Assembly: GCA_938008165.1 (NCBI GenBank)
Contig: CALLLP010000015.1
Location: 1-64,000, forward strand
Source: an uncultured Neomegalonema sp.
Lineage (GTDB): Bacteria; Pseudomonadota; Alphaproteobacteria; Rhodobacterales; Rhodobacteraceae
DNA length: 64,000 bases
Reading direction: 5' to 3'
Shown: piece by piece, positions 1 through 8,600 of the stretch
Layout of the letters: every line of letters starts with the position of its first letter
How positions within the stretch are numbered: the stretch's first letter is position 1
Position numbers and translations under genes: made by a program
Notes under the pieces: model-generated
Seen by the model: the letters and a program-made list of their open reading frames with translations, nothing else
Databases searched by the model: none
Told to the model about the DNA's origin: nothing

Positions 1-918
1 CGCGCGGCGTCCGGCCCGCTTGCGAGCCGGAACCTTCGCGGCAGCTTGGCGCGTTGTCCCTGCCGCACCGTCCGGTGCCGACAGCGCCGTGACGATCATG
101 TCGGGATCGTTGAAGATATCGATTTCGCCGAGATCGACGTAGAGATCGCCCTTCTCGTCCCGCATCATGCCCTCGGGCAGATCGTCAGCCTCCCGCACGG
201 CCCCGATTTCCAGCTCATAGGGGGCGAGCAGCGTGACATACCGCATCTGTTTCCCGTGGATCGCCGCCCAGAGGTGATAGAGGCTCGTCATGCTGACATT
301 GTCTTCGAGCAAGGGGTCTTCATCGGCATTGAACGCGCTGCTCATGGCGATGGTGATGCCCAGAGGCTCCAGCGCGCCATTGTCCTTCGACCAATAGACG
401 ATGCCGCCGGACATGCCGCCCGAGACCGGAACCTGGTCGTTATCCAGCACGATGATGTAGGATTGCCGCCCCTGATCGAGCGAGGGCAGATACACGTAGC
501 CCTTGCGGATTTCCGGTTGCCGCGTGCAGCCCGCCGGAAAGCCCCAGACCTCGACCCGCATCCCGCTTTCGGGCCTTGGCGGCGGATCGGATGGCAGGCG
601 AATGCCCGCAAACGCGGCATCGAGATAGACCGGTCCATTCGGGCCTTTCAGCTCCGGCGATCGCAGGAATCGGGGGGCTTGCTCCGCATCGGGGTGCTTC
701 GGACTCCATGACCCCATCTCTTCGATCACGTGATGCGCCGTCAGCATTCCGCCCCAGTGGGACCAGAAGCTGCCCCATGTATTGACCCCATGGATGCCCC
801 GGAAATACAGGCCGAAAAGGTCGTTGTCGCCGTGGCGCTGGGTATAGTCCGTATCGCGCGTCCGCGACTGCGCGGGTGGCGTGGCATCGAGATTGGGGGC
901 CAAAATCCATGGGGGCAT
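1..918 (-). CDS. Trypsin-like serine protease domain protein, C-terminus cut by window edge
   Basis: The minus-strand frame is open from an ATG at 918 to the window edge (306 codons). It shows a trypsin-fold triad: His63 in LTAHHV, a plausible Asp100 in YLDAAF, and Ser170 in GMSGG, the usual G-x-SGG nucleophile loop. A GAGAGG Shine-Dalgarno sits 8 nt before the start; two overlapping ATGs in other frames give only short, atypical products. There is no N-terminal signal peptide, unlike the secreted protease at 11527-12525, so a cytoplasmic location or another export route is inferred. The tail after the protease core ends in a basic, alanine-rich stretch running off the window. Substrate unknown; the fold could also be a non-proteolytic S1-like domain. 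Confidence 0.65.
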   Translation of the reverse strand, partial: MPPWILAPNLDATPPAQSRTRDTDYTQRHGDNDLFGLYFRGIHGVNTWGSFWSHWGGMLTAHHVIEEMGSWSPKHPDAEQAPRFLRSPELKGPNGPVYLDAAFAGIRLPSDPPPRPESGMRVEVWGFPAGCTRQPEIRKGYVYLPSLDQGRQSYIIVLDNDQVPVSGGMSGGIVYWSKDNGALEPLGITIAMSSAFNADEDPLLEDNVSMTSLYHLWAAIHGKQMRYVTLLAPYELEIGAVREADDLPEGMMRDEKGDLYVDLGEIDIFNDPDMIVTALSAPDGAAGTTRQAAAKVPARKRAGRRA

Positions 919-1052
919 GTCGCCATCCTCTCATCAAAACGATTATTGCTGTGACACGTAATAATTTCCCTTTTTATTGCAATGGCTTGAAGTGTGCCGC
1001 CTTGAGGCAGGACGCCTTAACCCGTCTTAATGCAGAGGGGCCGGTCGCCGCA

Positions 1053-2210
1053 TTATCCGAGCATTCCGATCCGCTCGAAGAACCAGTAACCGGCGATCAG
1101 CGCGATCCCGGCGGAGACCGGGAAGACGATGACCGGGCGATACCACGAGCGGTTCGCGAACCACCCCACGGCGAGGAAACACGCGGCGATCACCGCCAAT
1201 TGCCCTAACTCGACCCCGACATTGAATCCGATCAACCCGCTGACGAACTGCCCCGCCGGCAGGCCGATCTCGGCCAGTACCCCGGCAAAGCCCAGCCCAT
1301 GCAGCAAGCCAAACGCGAAGACCGTCAGCAATCGCCAGCGACCAAGCTGATCCGTCAGCATGTTCTCCACGGCGATGAAGACGATGGAGGCCGCGATCAG
1401 CGGCTCGACGATGGCGGGCGATATCGTCACCAACCCCAGCGACGCCAGCGCCAGCGTCACCGAATGGGCCAGCGTGAAGGTCGTCACCTGCCACAGCAGC
1501 GGCGACAGGCGCGTGGCGAGCAGGAACAATCCGATGACGAAGAGGATATGGTCCAGCCCCTTGGGAATGATATGCGCGAACCCGATGGGGATGTAATCCA
1601 CGAAGGTCTGCCACGCGCCGCGTGGCTGGGCCGCCTCGCCCATGGGCAGGGCCACGGCATCGCCAGCCACTGCATAGGCGGAGTCGAATGGCTCGCTCTC
1701 GCCTACTTTGGTCAGTCGCAGCACACTTGCTCCGAAAGCCGGATCGAAGCGCCAGTCCAACGTCTCCCCCGCTGGCGCCGCCCCGCTCAGCCGGATCGTC
1801 GTCTCGCGGGCACGGGAAGGATCGCCGACCGGCGGCACGTCGATCCCATCGAGCGTCAGCGCCACGGGCTCCCCCGCAACGCTCAGGGCAATGCCGTCGA
1901 TCAGACGCGGCACGAAATCCCGCAGATCGCCTTCCAAGGCAGCCGGATCGAGCGCGCGCAGGGCGTCGTAGCGAACCGCTTCCGGCGCATCGTCCGTATC
2001 CTCATGCTCCGGCCCGATGCCCGCGAGCAACGCCTCGGCATTGGCGGACAGGGACAGCGCCATTGCCCCATCCTCGCCGAGGACCACATCTACGATAGTC
2101 GGGCGTAACTCATGGGCCACCGCTCGCGGCACCGCCATTGCCATCACGGCAGCAATGACCATGATCGTGACGACCAGAAACCGGGGGACTATCCGTGCCA
2201 TTACCTTCAT
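1053..2210 (-). CDS. HupE/UreJ-family membrane protein (HupE_UreJ_2 type)
   Basis: About 385 residues. A signal peptide (n-region with Lys and Arg, hydrophobic core, AVA before HELRP) precedes a soluble beta-rich domain of about 160 residues and then six or seven membrane helices. HDHILF-like KGLDHILFV, FTLAHSVTLA, FGLLHGLGFAG and GFNVGVELGQ are hallmarks of the HupE/UreJ group, linked to nickel or other metal transport; substrate here is unproven. ATG at 2210 has AAGGA 9 nt upstream; ATG at 2201 is an alternative. Either start overlaps the 5' end of the divergent DUF4198 gene at 2195. The pair probably acts together in the envelope on a metal. Confidence 0.8.
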   Translation of the reverse strand: MKVMARIVPRFLVVTIMVIAAVMAMAVPRAVAHELRPTIVDVVLGEDGAMALSLSANAEALLAGIGPEHEDTDDAPEAVRYDALRALDPAALEGDLRDFVPRLIDGIALSVAGEPVALTLDGIDVPPVGDPSRARETTIRLSGAAPAGETLDWRFDPAFGASVLRLTKVGESEPFDSAYAVAGDAVALPMGEAAQPRGAWQTFVDYIPIGFAHIIPKGLDHILFVIGLFLLATRLSPLLWQVTTFTLAHSVTLALASLGLVTISPAIVEPLIAASIVFIAVENMLTDQLGRWRLLTVFAFGLLHGLGFAGVLAEIGLPAGQFVSGLIGFNVGVELGQLAVIAACFLAVGWFANRSWYRPVIVFPVSAGIALIAGYWFFERIGMLG

Positions 2211-3007
2211 TCCTGTCATTCCTTCCCGGTGCGCTCGCGCTGACTGCTCTCGCCCTGACGACGCCCCTCGCCGCCCATGAATTCTGGATCGAGCCGGTAT
2301 CGCATAGCGTAGAGCCGGGCGACGAGATAGTGGCGAGCCTGCGCGTCGGCCAGAAATACGAGGGCGAACCCTTTCCCTATCTGTCATCGCGCTTCGAGCG
2401 GTTCACCGTCACCGATGCCTCGGGTACGCGCGGATATCGCGGCCATCAGGGCGATCAGCCCGCCCTGAAGACCGAAGCGATGAAACCGGGGTTGACCGTT
2501 CTCACCTATGTCTCGAAGCCCAGCGCCCTCGTCTACCGGAAGTGGGAGACCTTCCTCAAATATACGACGGCCGAAGGGCTGACCGGGGCCGTCGAGGCGC
2601 ATCTGGCCGCCGACCTGCCCAAGACCGGCTTTCGCGAGGATTTCCAGCGTCATACCAAGGCGCTGATCCAGGTCGGCCCCGTCGATCCGGCAGACCGCGA
2701 GGCGGCGCAGGGCCTCGATTTCGAACTCGTGGCACTGGGTAATCCCTTCGATCCCGACATCGGGACGCTGCGCGTGCGGCTTCTGCGCTTCGGCAAACCG
2801 GCCCCGGACATACAGATCGCGATCTTCCGCAAGGGACCGGATGATGCGACGAACGAAACCCTGCGCACCGATGAAGACGGTTACGCAGAGATCGCGCTGA
2901 CAGACGGCGCACGGCATCTGCTGAACGCGGTCCTTCTGGAGCGGTCGGAAGAACAGGGCGTCGATTGGGCGAGCGACTGGGCCTCGCTGACCTTCGCGCG
3001 CCCGTGA
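2195..3007 (+). CDS. DUF4198 domain exported protein
   Basis: 270 residues starting at GTG, with GGGGGA 6 nt upstream as ribosome binding site and no other usable start before the signal peptide. The leader (about 27 residues, ending LAA) is followed by HEFWIEP, the conserved beginning of DUF4198 proteins, periplasmic beta-sandwich proteins related to NikM-type nickel-uptake components. Later parts contain the family-like GDEIVASLRVG and a second Ig-like domain with TDEDGYAEI. It is divergent from the HupE/UreJ-type gene, and their 5' ends overlap by up to 16 bp. The likely role is periplasmic metal handling together with that membrane protein; the metal is not determined by sequence. Confidence 0.8.
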   Translation: MPLPSFLSFLPGALALTALALTTPLAAHEFWIEPVSHSVEPGDEIVASLRVGQKYEGEPFPYLSSRFERFTVTDASGTRGYRGHQGDQPALKTEAMKPGLTVLTYVSKPSALVYRKWETFLKYTTAEGLTGAVEAHLAADLPKTGFREDFQRHTKALIQVGPVDPADREAAQGLDFELVALGNPFDPDIGTLRVRLLRFGKPAPDIQIAIFRKGPDDATNETLRTDEDGYAEIALTDGARHLLNAVLLERSEEQGVDWASDWASLTFARP

Positions 3008-3071
3008 TTGCGACCGACAATCCTGCAATGCCTGCTTGTCACCCCTGCCCAAGAATGACACGGTTCGACCG

Positions 3072-4499
3072 ATGAATGATGAAATGCGATTCTTCGACGA
3101 GATGAACGGCGACGGATCGGGGCGACGCGCACCTTATGCCGAATATGGTGCATGGCTGGACGGCGAGGATACCCAGCGTCTTCAGCACGTCTCGAAGGAA
3201 GCGGAAGCCTTCTTCCGCCGCACGGGCATCACCTTCAACGTCTATGGCGAACCGGGGGCGACCGAGCGGCTGATCCCCTTCGATGTCGTGCCGCGCATCA
3301 TCGCCGCGCGCGAATGGGACACGCTGGTCAAGGGCATCGAGCAGCGGGTTCGCGCCCTCAACGCCTTTCTGCACGATATCTATCACCGGCAGGAGATCAT
3401 CCGTGCGGGACGCATCCCTGCGCGCCTGATCGCCGAGAACGAGGCGTATCTGCCCGAGATGGCGGGGTTCACGCCCCCCGGCGGGATCTACACCCATATC
3501 GTCGGCGTCGATCTGGTGCGGACGGGGCCGGATGAATTCTTCGTGCTGGAAGACAATGCGCGCACGCCCTCGGGCGTTTCCTACATGCTGGAAAACCGCG
3601 AGACGATGCTCCAGCTCTTCCCGGAGCTTTTCTCCCGCATCCCGGTGCGCCGGGTGCAGAAATATCCGGCCATGCTGCACCGGGGCCTCGCCGCCAGCGC
3701 CCCGGCCATCGCCTCCGACGATCCGGTCGTGGCCATTCTCACGCCGGGCATCCACAACTCGGCCTATTACGAACATTCCTTCCTCGCGGATCAGATGGGC
3801 GTCGAACTGGTCGAGGGCCACGACCTGCGGGTCATCGATGGGCGCGTCGCCATGCGCACGACGCAAGGCTACAAACCCATCGACGTGCTGTACCGGCGGG
3901 TCGATGACGACTTCCTCGATCCGCTGACCTTCAACCCGAAATCGATGCTCGGCGTTCCCGGAATCATGGATATTTACCGCGCGGGCGGCATCACCATCAC
4001 CAATGCCCCCGGCACCGGCATCGCCGATGACAAGGCCATCTATTCCTACATGCCGGAAATCGTCGAGTTCTACACGGGTGAACCGGCCAAGCTGAAGAAT
4101 GTCGAGACATATCGCTGCGGCGACCCGGACTCCCTTGCCTATGTGCTGGAGAATCTGTCCGAACTGGTCGTCAAGGAAGTGCATGGCTCGGGCGGCTATG
4201 GAATGTTGGTCGGCCCCGCCGCGAGCAAGGCGGAACTGGAGGCCTTCGAGGCCAAGCTGCGCGCGAGGCCGAGCAACTACATCGCCCAGCCCACCCTCGC
4301 GCTCTCGACGGTTCCCATTCTGGCGGAGCAGGGCCTCTCCTCCCGCCATGTGGACCTGCGCCCCTATGTCATCGTCTCGCCGCAGGGAATCGACGTGACG
4401 CCGGGGGGGCTGACGCGGGTGGCGCTGAAAGAAGGCTCGCTCGTCGTCAATTCGAGCCAAGGCGGCGGCACCAAGGACACCTGGGTACTGGAGGACTAG
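3072..4499 (+). CDS. Circularly permuted ATP-grasp protein (CP_ATPgrasp_2)
   Basis: 475 residues from the ATG at 3072; a TTG 36 bp upstream gives only a poor extension. Permuted ATP-grasp motifs are visible: DNARTPSGVSYMLENR near 170, PGTGIADDKAIYSYMPE near 320, VVKEVHGSGGYGMLVGP near 370, and a C-terminal LVVNSSQGGGTKDTW. Family members are predicted to form amide bonds in peptides using ATP. First gene of a tight run with alpha-E, transglutaminase and Anbu genes, an association known in many proteobacteria and thought to make and process an unknown peptide tag. Its stop lies inside the GGAGGAC ribosome binding site of the next gene. Product of the reaction unknown. Confidence 0.88.
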   Translation: MNDEMRFFDEMNGDGSGRRAPYAEYGAWLDGEDTQRLQHVSKEAEAFFRRTGITFNVYGEPGATERLIPFDVVPRIIAAREWDTLVKGIEQRVRALNAFLHDIYHRQEIIRAGRIPARLIAENEAYLPEMAGFTPPGGIYTHIVGVDLVRTGPDEFFVLEDNARTPSGVSYMLENRETMLQLFPELFSRIPVRRVQKYPAMLHRGLAASAPAIASDDPVVAILTPGIHNSAYYEHSFLADQMGVELVEGHDLRVIDGRVAMRTTQGYKPIDVLYRRVDDDFLDPLTFNPKSMLGVPGIMDIYRAGGITITNAPGTGIADDKAIYSYMPEIVEFYTGEPAKLKNVETYRCGDPDSLAYVLENLSELVVKEVHGSGGYGMLVGPAASKAELEAFEAKLRARPSNYIAQPTLALSTVPILAEQGLSSRHVDLRPYVIVSPQGIDVTPGGLTRVALKEGSLVVNSSQGGGTKDTWVLED

Positions 4500-4503
4500 G
4501 CGG

Positions 4504-5445
4504 ATGCTGGGAAAAACCGCCGGGGGACTCTACTGGATGTTCCGCTATCTGGAGCGGACGGAAAATACCGCGCGCCTCGTGGATGCGGGCTTTCGCATCG
4601 CGCTGACCCATTCGAGCGTCGCGGCGGAGGAATGGAAATCCATCGTCTCGACCACGGGCGAAACCGCTTCGTTCGAGGAGCGCCACGACAGCTACACCCC
4701 CGCCAATGTCGTGGACTTCCTGCTGCGTGACACCACGCATCCCTACAGCGTCATGTCCATGATCGAGGCGGCGCGCATGAATGCGCGGTTGGTGCGAACC
4801 GCCCTGACCCGCGAAGTGTGGGAGGCGACGAACGAATGCTGCATGACTCTGCGCGCGGCTTTGGCAGACCAGATCGCCGACCGCGACCTGCCCCGTGCCC
4901 TCCAGACGATCCGCCAGCAAAGCGCGCTGGTGCGTGGAGCGCTACACGGCACGATGCTGCGCAACGACATCTTCAACTTCGCCCGCATCGGCACCTTCAT
5001 CGAGCGGGCGGAAAGCACGGCGCGCATCCTCGACGTCAAATACTACGTGCTGCTGCCCTCGGTTTCCCATGTCGGGTCGTCCATCGACAATGTGCAGTGG
5101 GAGACGATCCTGCGCTCGGTCTCCGCCGCGACGGCCTACCGGCAGGTGCATGGCAGCGAACCCCGCGCGCGGACCATCGCGGATTTCCTGATCTTCGACC
5201 AGCGTATGCCGCGTTCGCTGGCATTCTGTCGTGCGCGGATCGCGGGCAATCTGGCGTATATCGTTGCCGGTTATGGAGAGGACGCGCCAAGCAATGCATT
5301 CACCAAGGAGATGAATGCGCGGATGGATGCCCTTCGGATCGACGATGTCTTCGACTATGGCCTGCACGAATTCCTTCAGGATTTCATTCAGGAAAACAAC
5401 GTATTGAACGCAAAGATCGAAGAGGATTACCGGTTCAGTGAATAA
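4504..5445 (+). CDS. Alpha-E domain protein (DUF403)
   Basis: 313 residues, all helical in composition, starting MLGKTAGGLYWMFRYLERTEN, the signature opening of alpha-E (DUF403) proteins, with GRIGTFIERAEST-like repeats further in (FARIGTFIERAEST near 160). The family has no proven activity and is nearly always encoded beside a permuted ATP-grasp protein. The ribosome binding site GGAGG overlaps the end of the preceding gene, so the two are probably translated together. Likely a scaffold or partner subunit of the ATP-grasp enzyme; this is inference from genome context. A 120-bp gap with a short CCTTCC/GGAAGG hairpin separates it from the transglutaminase gene. Confidence 0.88.
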   Translation: MLGKTAGGLYWMFRYLERTENTARLVDAGFRIALTHSSVAAEEWKSIVSTTGETASFEERHDSYTPANVVDFLLRDTTHPYSVMSMIEAARMNARLVRTALTREVWEATNECCMTLRAALADQIADRDLPRALQTIRQQSALVRGALHGTMLRNDIFNFARIGTFIERAESTARILDVKYYVLLPSVSHVGSSIDNVQWETILRSVSAATAYRQVHGSEPRARTIADFLIFDQRMPRSLAFCRARIAGNLAYIVAGYGEDAPSNAFTKEMNARMDALRIDDVFDYGLHEFLQDFIQENNVLNAKIEEDYRFSE

Positions 5446-5565
5446 GACCAGCGAGGCCACGAAGTCGATCTCCTGCACGGGACGCTCGATAGCGCTCCCC
5501 CTTCCTTCGGGAGAGGGTTCCGGAAGGATCAGGTTCTCTACCCGACAGTATGATCCGGGTCTCCC

Positions 5566-6366
5566 ATGCATCTGAGGATCGCGCATAGTACCCTCTACCG
5601 CTACGACTCGCCGGTCGATTACGGGTTGCAACGCCTGCGCCTGCGCCCCCTCGACGGGGCATCGCAGAAGGTGCTGTCCTGGACCATCACCACCGATGGT
5701 GCGACGGTCGAGGCGGAATACGACGACCATTTCGCGAACCGCGTGCTGCTTCTCAATATCGATCCGGGCACTGAAAAGCTGGACATCCGGGTCCAGGGGG
5801 TCGTCGAGACGCAGGACACGAACGGCATCTTCGGCTCGCATCCGAGGGCCTTGCCGCTGTGGCTGTTCCAGCGACAGACGCCGCTGACGGAACCCGGCAC
5901 AGGGGTCGCGACCCTTGCGGCGGAGCTTCTCGGGCAAGACGATACCGCTCTCGACCGGCTTCATGCGCTGAGCGCCCGCATTTCGGAGTCGGTCGCATAC
6001 CTGACCGGCACCAGCGATTCCGAGACGACGGCGGAAGAGGCCCTCGCGACCGGCTCGGGCGTGTGCCAGGACCAGACCCATGTCTTCCTCAGTGCGGCCC
6101 GCCGCCTCGGCTATCCCGCGCGTTATGTCAGCGGGTATCTCATGATGAACGACCGGGTCGATCAGGAGGCGGGCCACGCCTGGGCCGAGGCCCATGTGGA
6201 CGGGTTGGGATGGGTCGGGTTCGATGTCTCGAACGGGATATCCCCCGACGATCGCTACGTGCGCGTGGCCACGGGTCTGGACTACAGCGAGGCCGCTCCG
6301 GTTTCCGGGCTGCGCTTCGGCACCGCTGGCGAATCGCTCGACGTGGCGATACAGGTTCAGCAGTAG
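5566..6366 (+). CDS. Transglutaminase-like cysteine protease
   Basis: 266 residues with an N-terminal bacterial transglutaminase-type beta domain (MHLRIAHSTLYRYDSPVDYG) and a papain-like core. The catalytic triad can be read as Cys in GSGVCQDQTH (about residue 166), His in EAGHAWAE (about 204) and Asp in WVGFDVSNG (about 219). No signal peptide or membrane helix, so cytoplasmic. Proteins of this family co-occur with the ATP-grasp/alpha-E pair and are proposed to cleave or transfer the peptide bond made by them. The ribosome binding site is weak (GGGTC 6 nt upstream). Followed 26 bp later by the Anbu gene in the same direction. Confidence 0.88.
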   Translation: MHLRIAHSTLYRYDSPVDYGLQRLRLRPLDGASQKVLSWTITTDGATVEAEYDDHFANRVLLLNIDPGTEKLDIRVQGVVETQDTNGIFGSHPRALPLWLFQRQTPLTEPGTGVATLAAELLGQDDTALDRLHALSARISESVAYLTGTSDSETTAEEALATGSGVCQDQTHVFLSAARRLGYPARYVSGYLMMNDRVDQEAGHAWAEAHVDGLGWVGFDVSNGISPDDRYVRVATGLDYSEAAPVSGLRFGTAGESLDVAIQVQQ

Positions 6367-6392
6367 AATTTCAGCTTACCGGGAACGCCACG

Positions 6393-7148
6393 ATGACCTA
6401 CTGCGTCGGCCTCACTCTGGACCGGGGCATCGTCATGATGTCCGACACGCGCACGAATGCGGGCGTGGATAATATCAGCGTCTTCAAGAAGATGGTGAAT
6501 TGGGAAGTACCCGGCGAGCGCGTCATTTCGATGATGACCTCCGGCAACCTCGCCACGACGCAGGCTCTTGTCAGTATCCTCGACGAGCGCACGAAAGCCC
6601 CCGGCGAGCGCAATCCCACCCTGCTCGACGCGCCCTCCATGTTTCAGGTCGCGACCCTCGTGGGCAAGGCCCTGCGCGAGATCATCGGCAAGACGAACAA
6701 GCCCGGCCAGAACGACAGCTTCCGCGCCACGCTCATTCTCGGGGGACAGATTGCCGGGTCGCAGCCGCGCCTCTTCAAGATCTATCCCGAAGGCAATTTC
6801 ATCGAGGCGGGCGAGGACACGCCGTTCTTCCAGACCGGCGAGACGAAATATGGACGCCCCATCATCGTGCGTGCCTATGACCCCACCATGACCTTCGAAG
6901 AGGCGATCAAGCTGTTGCTCGTATCGTTCGATTCGACGATCAAGGCGAACCTGTCCGTCGGTCTGCCCATCGACGTCACCGTGTACGAAAAGGACAGCCT
7001 GCGCGTGACGCAATCCTTCCGCATCACGCAGGAGGACGAGTATTTCCACGTCATCTCGAACGGATGGGGCAACGCCCTGAAGGTCGCGTTCTCGTCGCTG
7101 CCCGATTTCACCTTCGACGGCACCAATCCCGGAACCACCGCACCATGA
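6393..7148 (+). CDS. Anbu-type proteasome-like peptidase
   Basis: 251 residues beginning [24 protein letters not shown]. Thr2 would become the N-terminal nucleophile after Met removal, as in proteasome beta subunits, and the DTRTNAG segment follows the family pattern. The length and the IRVTQSFRI-like C-terminal part fit the Anbu (ancestral beta subunit) group, distinct from HslV and the 20S core. Anbu proteins form open-ring homo-oligomers with unclear activity. Fourth gene of the ATP-grasp/alpha-E/transglutaminase run, where it may degrade or process the tagged product. Its stop codon overlaps the trpC start by 4 bp (ATGA), so trpC translation is probably coupled to it. Confidence 0.88.
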   Translation: MTYCVGLTLDRGIVMMSDTRTNAGVDNISVFKKMVNWEVPGERVISMMTSGNLATTQALVSILDERTKAPGERNPTLLDAPSMFQVATLVGKALREIIGKTNKPGQNDSFRATLILGGQIAGSQPRLFKIYPEGNFIEAGEDTPFFQTGETKYGRPIIVRAYDPTMTFEEAIKLLLVSFDSTIKANLSVGLPIDVTVYEKDSLRVTQSFRITQEDEYFHVISNGWGNALKVAFSSLPDFTFDGTNPGTTAP

Positions 7149-7936
7149 CCGCCACGATCCTCGAACGCATCCGCGACTACAAGCTGGAGGAGATCGCGGC
7201 GCGCAAGGCGGCGCGCTCGCTGGCGGATGTGGAAGCTGCTGCACAGGCCGCATCGCCCGTGCGCGGCTTTGCGATGGCGATGGATGCCAAGGTTGTTGCC
7301 GGAGACTATGCCCTGATCGCAGAGATCAAGAAGGCAAGCCCGTCCAAGGGATTGATCCGGGCTGATTTCGATCCGCCCGTGCTGGCCGAGGCCTACGAGG
7401 AGGGCGGCGCGGCGTGCCTCTCGGTGTTGACCGATGCGCCCTCGTTTCAGGGCGACGATGCCTATCTCGTCGCGGCGCGGGGGGCGACCGCCCTGCCCGC
7501 CCTGCGCAAGGATTTCCTCTATGACACCTATCAGGTCGCCGAAGCCCGCGCGATGGGAGCCGATTGCATCCTCGTCATCATGGCCAGCGTGGACGATGCG
7601 CTGGCCACCGAGCTGGAAGATGCCGCAATCGGCTGGGGCATGGACGTTCTGGTCGAAGTGCATGACGAGGCGGAGATGGAGCGCGCCCTGCGCCTGACAT
7701 CGCCCCTGATCGGCGTGAACAACCGCAATCTGCACACCTTCGAGACGTCGTTGGCCACAACCGAACGGCTCGCCCCCATGCTGCCCGATGATCGGGTGCT
7801 GGTCGCCGAATCCGGCCTCTTCACCCCCGCCGATCTGGCCCGCCTTGCGGCTGTCGGCGCGCGGCGGTTCCTGATCGGCGAAAGCCTGATGCGGCAGGAC
7901 GATGTGGCGGCGGCAACGCGGGCAATCCTCGCCTAG
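7145..7936 (+). CDS. trpC: Indole-3-glycerol-phosphate synthase
   Basis: 263 residues, full length for TrpC. The enzyme closes the indole ring from CdRP in tryptophan synthesis. Readable (beta/alpha)8 barrel motifs are [10 protein letters not shown] near 60 with the substrate Lys, LRKDF near 120, [11 protein letters not shown] near 187 and AESGL near 221 before the phosphate site FLIGESLM. It stands outside a trp operon here: upstream is Anbu with a 4-bp overlap, and no trpG or trpD is adjacent, whereas alphaproteobacterial trpC usually follows trpD. The TAG stop is the first three bases of the inverted-repeat element at 7934-8026. Confidence 0.95.
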   Translation: MTATILERIRDYKLEEIAARKAARSLADVEAAAQAASPVRGFAMAMDAKVVAGDYALIAEIKKASPSKGLIRADFDPPVLAEAYEEGGAACLSVLTDAPSFQGDDAYLVAARGATALPALRKDFLYDTYQVAEARAMGADCILVIMASVDDALATELEDAAIGWGMDVLVEVHDEAEMERALRLTSPLIGVNNRNLHTFETSLATTERLAPMLPDDRVLVAESGLFTPADLARLAAVGARRFLIGESLMRQDDVAAATRAILA

Positions 7937-8026
7937 AGCATTCTGAATTCTATCTGAATCAGGAGCATCACCATTCACACACGTCTTAGTGTGAATGGCG
8001 ATCCGCATGAAATTCAGTGTGCTCTA
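7934..8026. repeat. Nested inverted-repeat element with TAGAGCA ends
   Basis: The 93-bp element starts TAGAGCATTCTGAATTC and ends with the reverse of TAGAGCACACTGAATTTC, giving outer arms of about 17 bases with three mismatches. In the centre is a perfect 10-bp stem, CCATTCACAC (7971-7980) and GTGTGAATGG (7989-7998), around an 8-base loop. Its terminal TAG triplets serve as stop codons of trpC on the plus strand and of the broken gene on the minus strand. It may act as a bidirectional terminator or be a small non-autonomous mobile element; no T-run follows the stem. No second copy was seen in this window. Confidence 0.75.
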
Positions 8027-8600
8027 AGGTCGCTCGGCGAACGCCGCGCCCAGCCCCCCGGATGTCCAGGTCTCCAATGACCGCGCGGAACTTCTGCGGA
8101 CGAGTTCGGCCCAGTCTTCCTCGGCCTGGAACCGGGCGACGAGACGTTCGTAGAGGCGCGACGATGTCCGGTCCCCTGCCGCCACTGCAAGGGATGCATT
8201 GAACAGGGGTTCGGCATAGCTGCGACGCACCCCCTGCCCGTCGAGGGCCGCGCGGGCCTGAAGGGGATTTGCACTTCGATCCGGTCGAGCAGGAGACGGA
8301 CGCCATCGGCATCCGCCGCCCCCGCATCGAGGGCCAGCGCATAGGCTTGCATCGGGTCCGTCGCGATCAGCAGCCGCGCCGCCGCAAGCGCCGCATCCGC
8401 ATCGTCAGCGGGCCGCCATCTTCGAGGAAGCGGGCGATTTCGGTTTCCGCGCTGTCGATGAAGGCCTTTCCCGCAGGCGTTTCGGCGGTCGATCCCAAAT
8501 TGTTCCGCAGGGTCGTGACCGCTTCCTCCGCCGCCGCAGGGGCCTTGGCCGTCACGCCCCGCAGGCTGATCGCCTTGCAGCGTTCATCGCAGGAGGCCAT
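8024..8600 (-). pseudogene. Frameshifted remnant of an unidentified gene
   Basis: Three consecutive minus-strand frames each read like real protein and join across two apparent single-base losses. One starts at an ATG at 8600 (MASCDERCKAISLRG) and runs to about 8405; the second holds DADAALAAARLLIATDP and QAYALALDAG to about 8255; the third holds ARAALDGQGVRRSYAEP and SLAVAAGDRT to a TAG at 8024. Both junctions lie at C-rich runs (GGCGGCCCG and ATCCCCTTC). Restored, the protein is about 190 helix-rich, alanine-rich residues with no family I recognise. Sequencing error at homopolymers is possible instead of true decay. Confidence 0.6.

Noticed and set aside
3039-4460. Long open frame of 473 codons on the minus strand opposite the ATP-grasp gene
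   Set aside because: It lies fully antisense to a gene with clear ATP-grasp motifs, and its His/Arg/Asp-rich composition is that of a GC-rich shadow frame.
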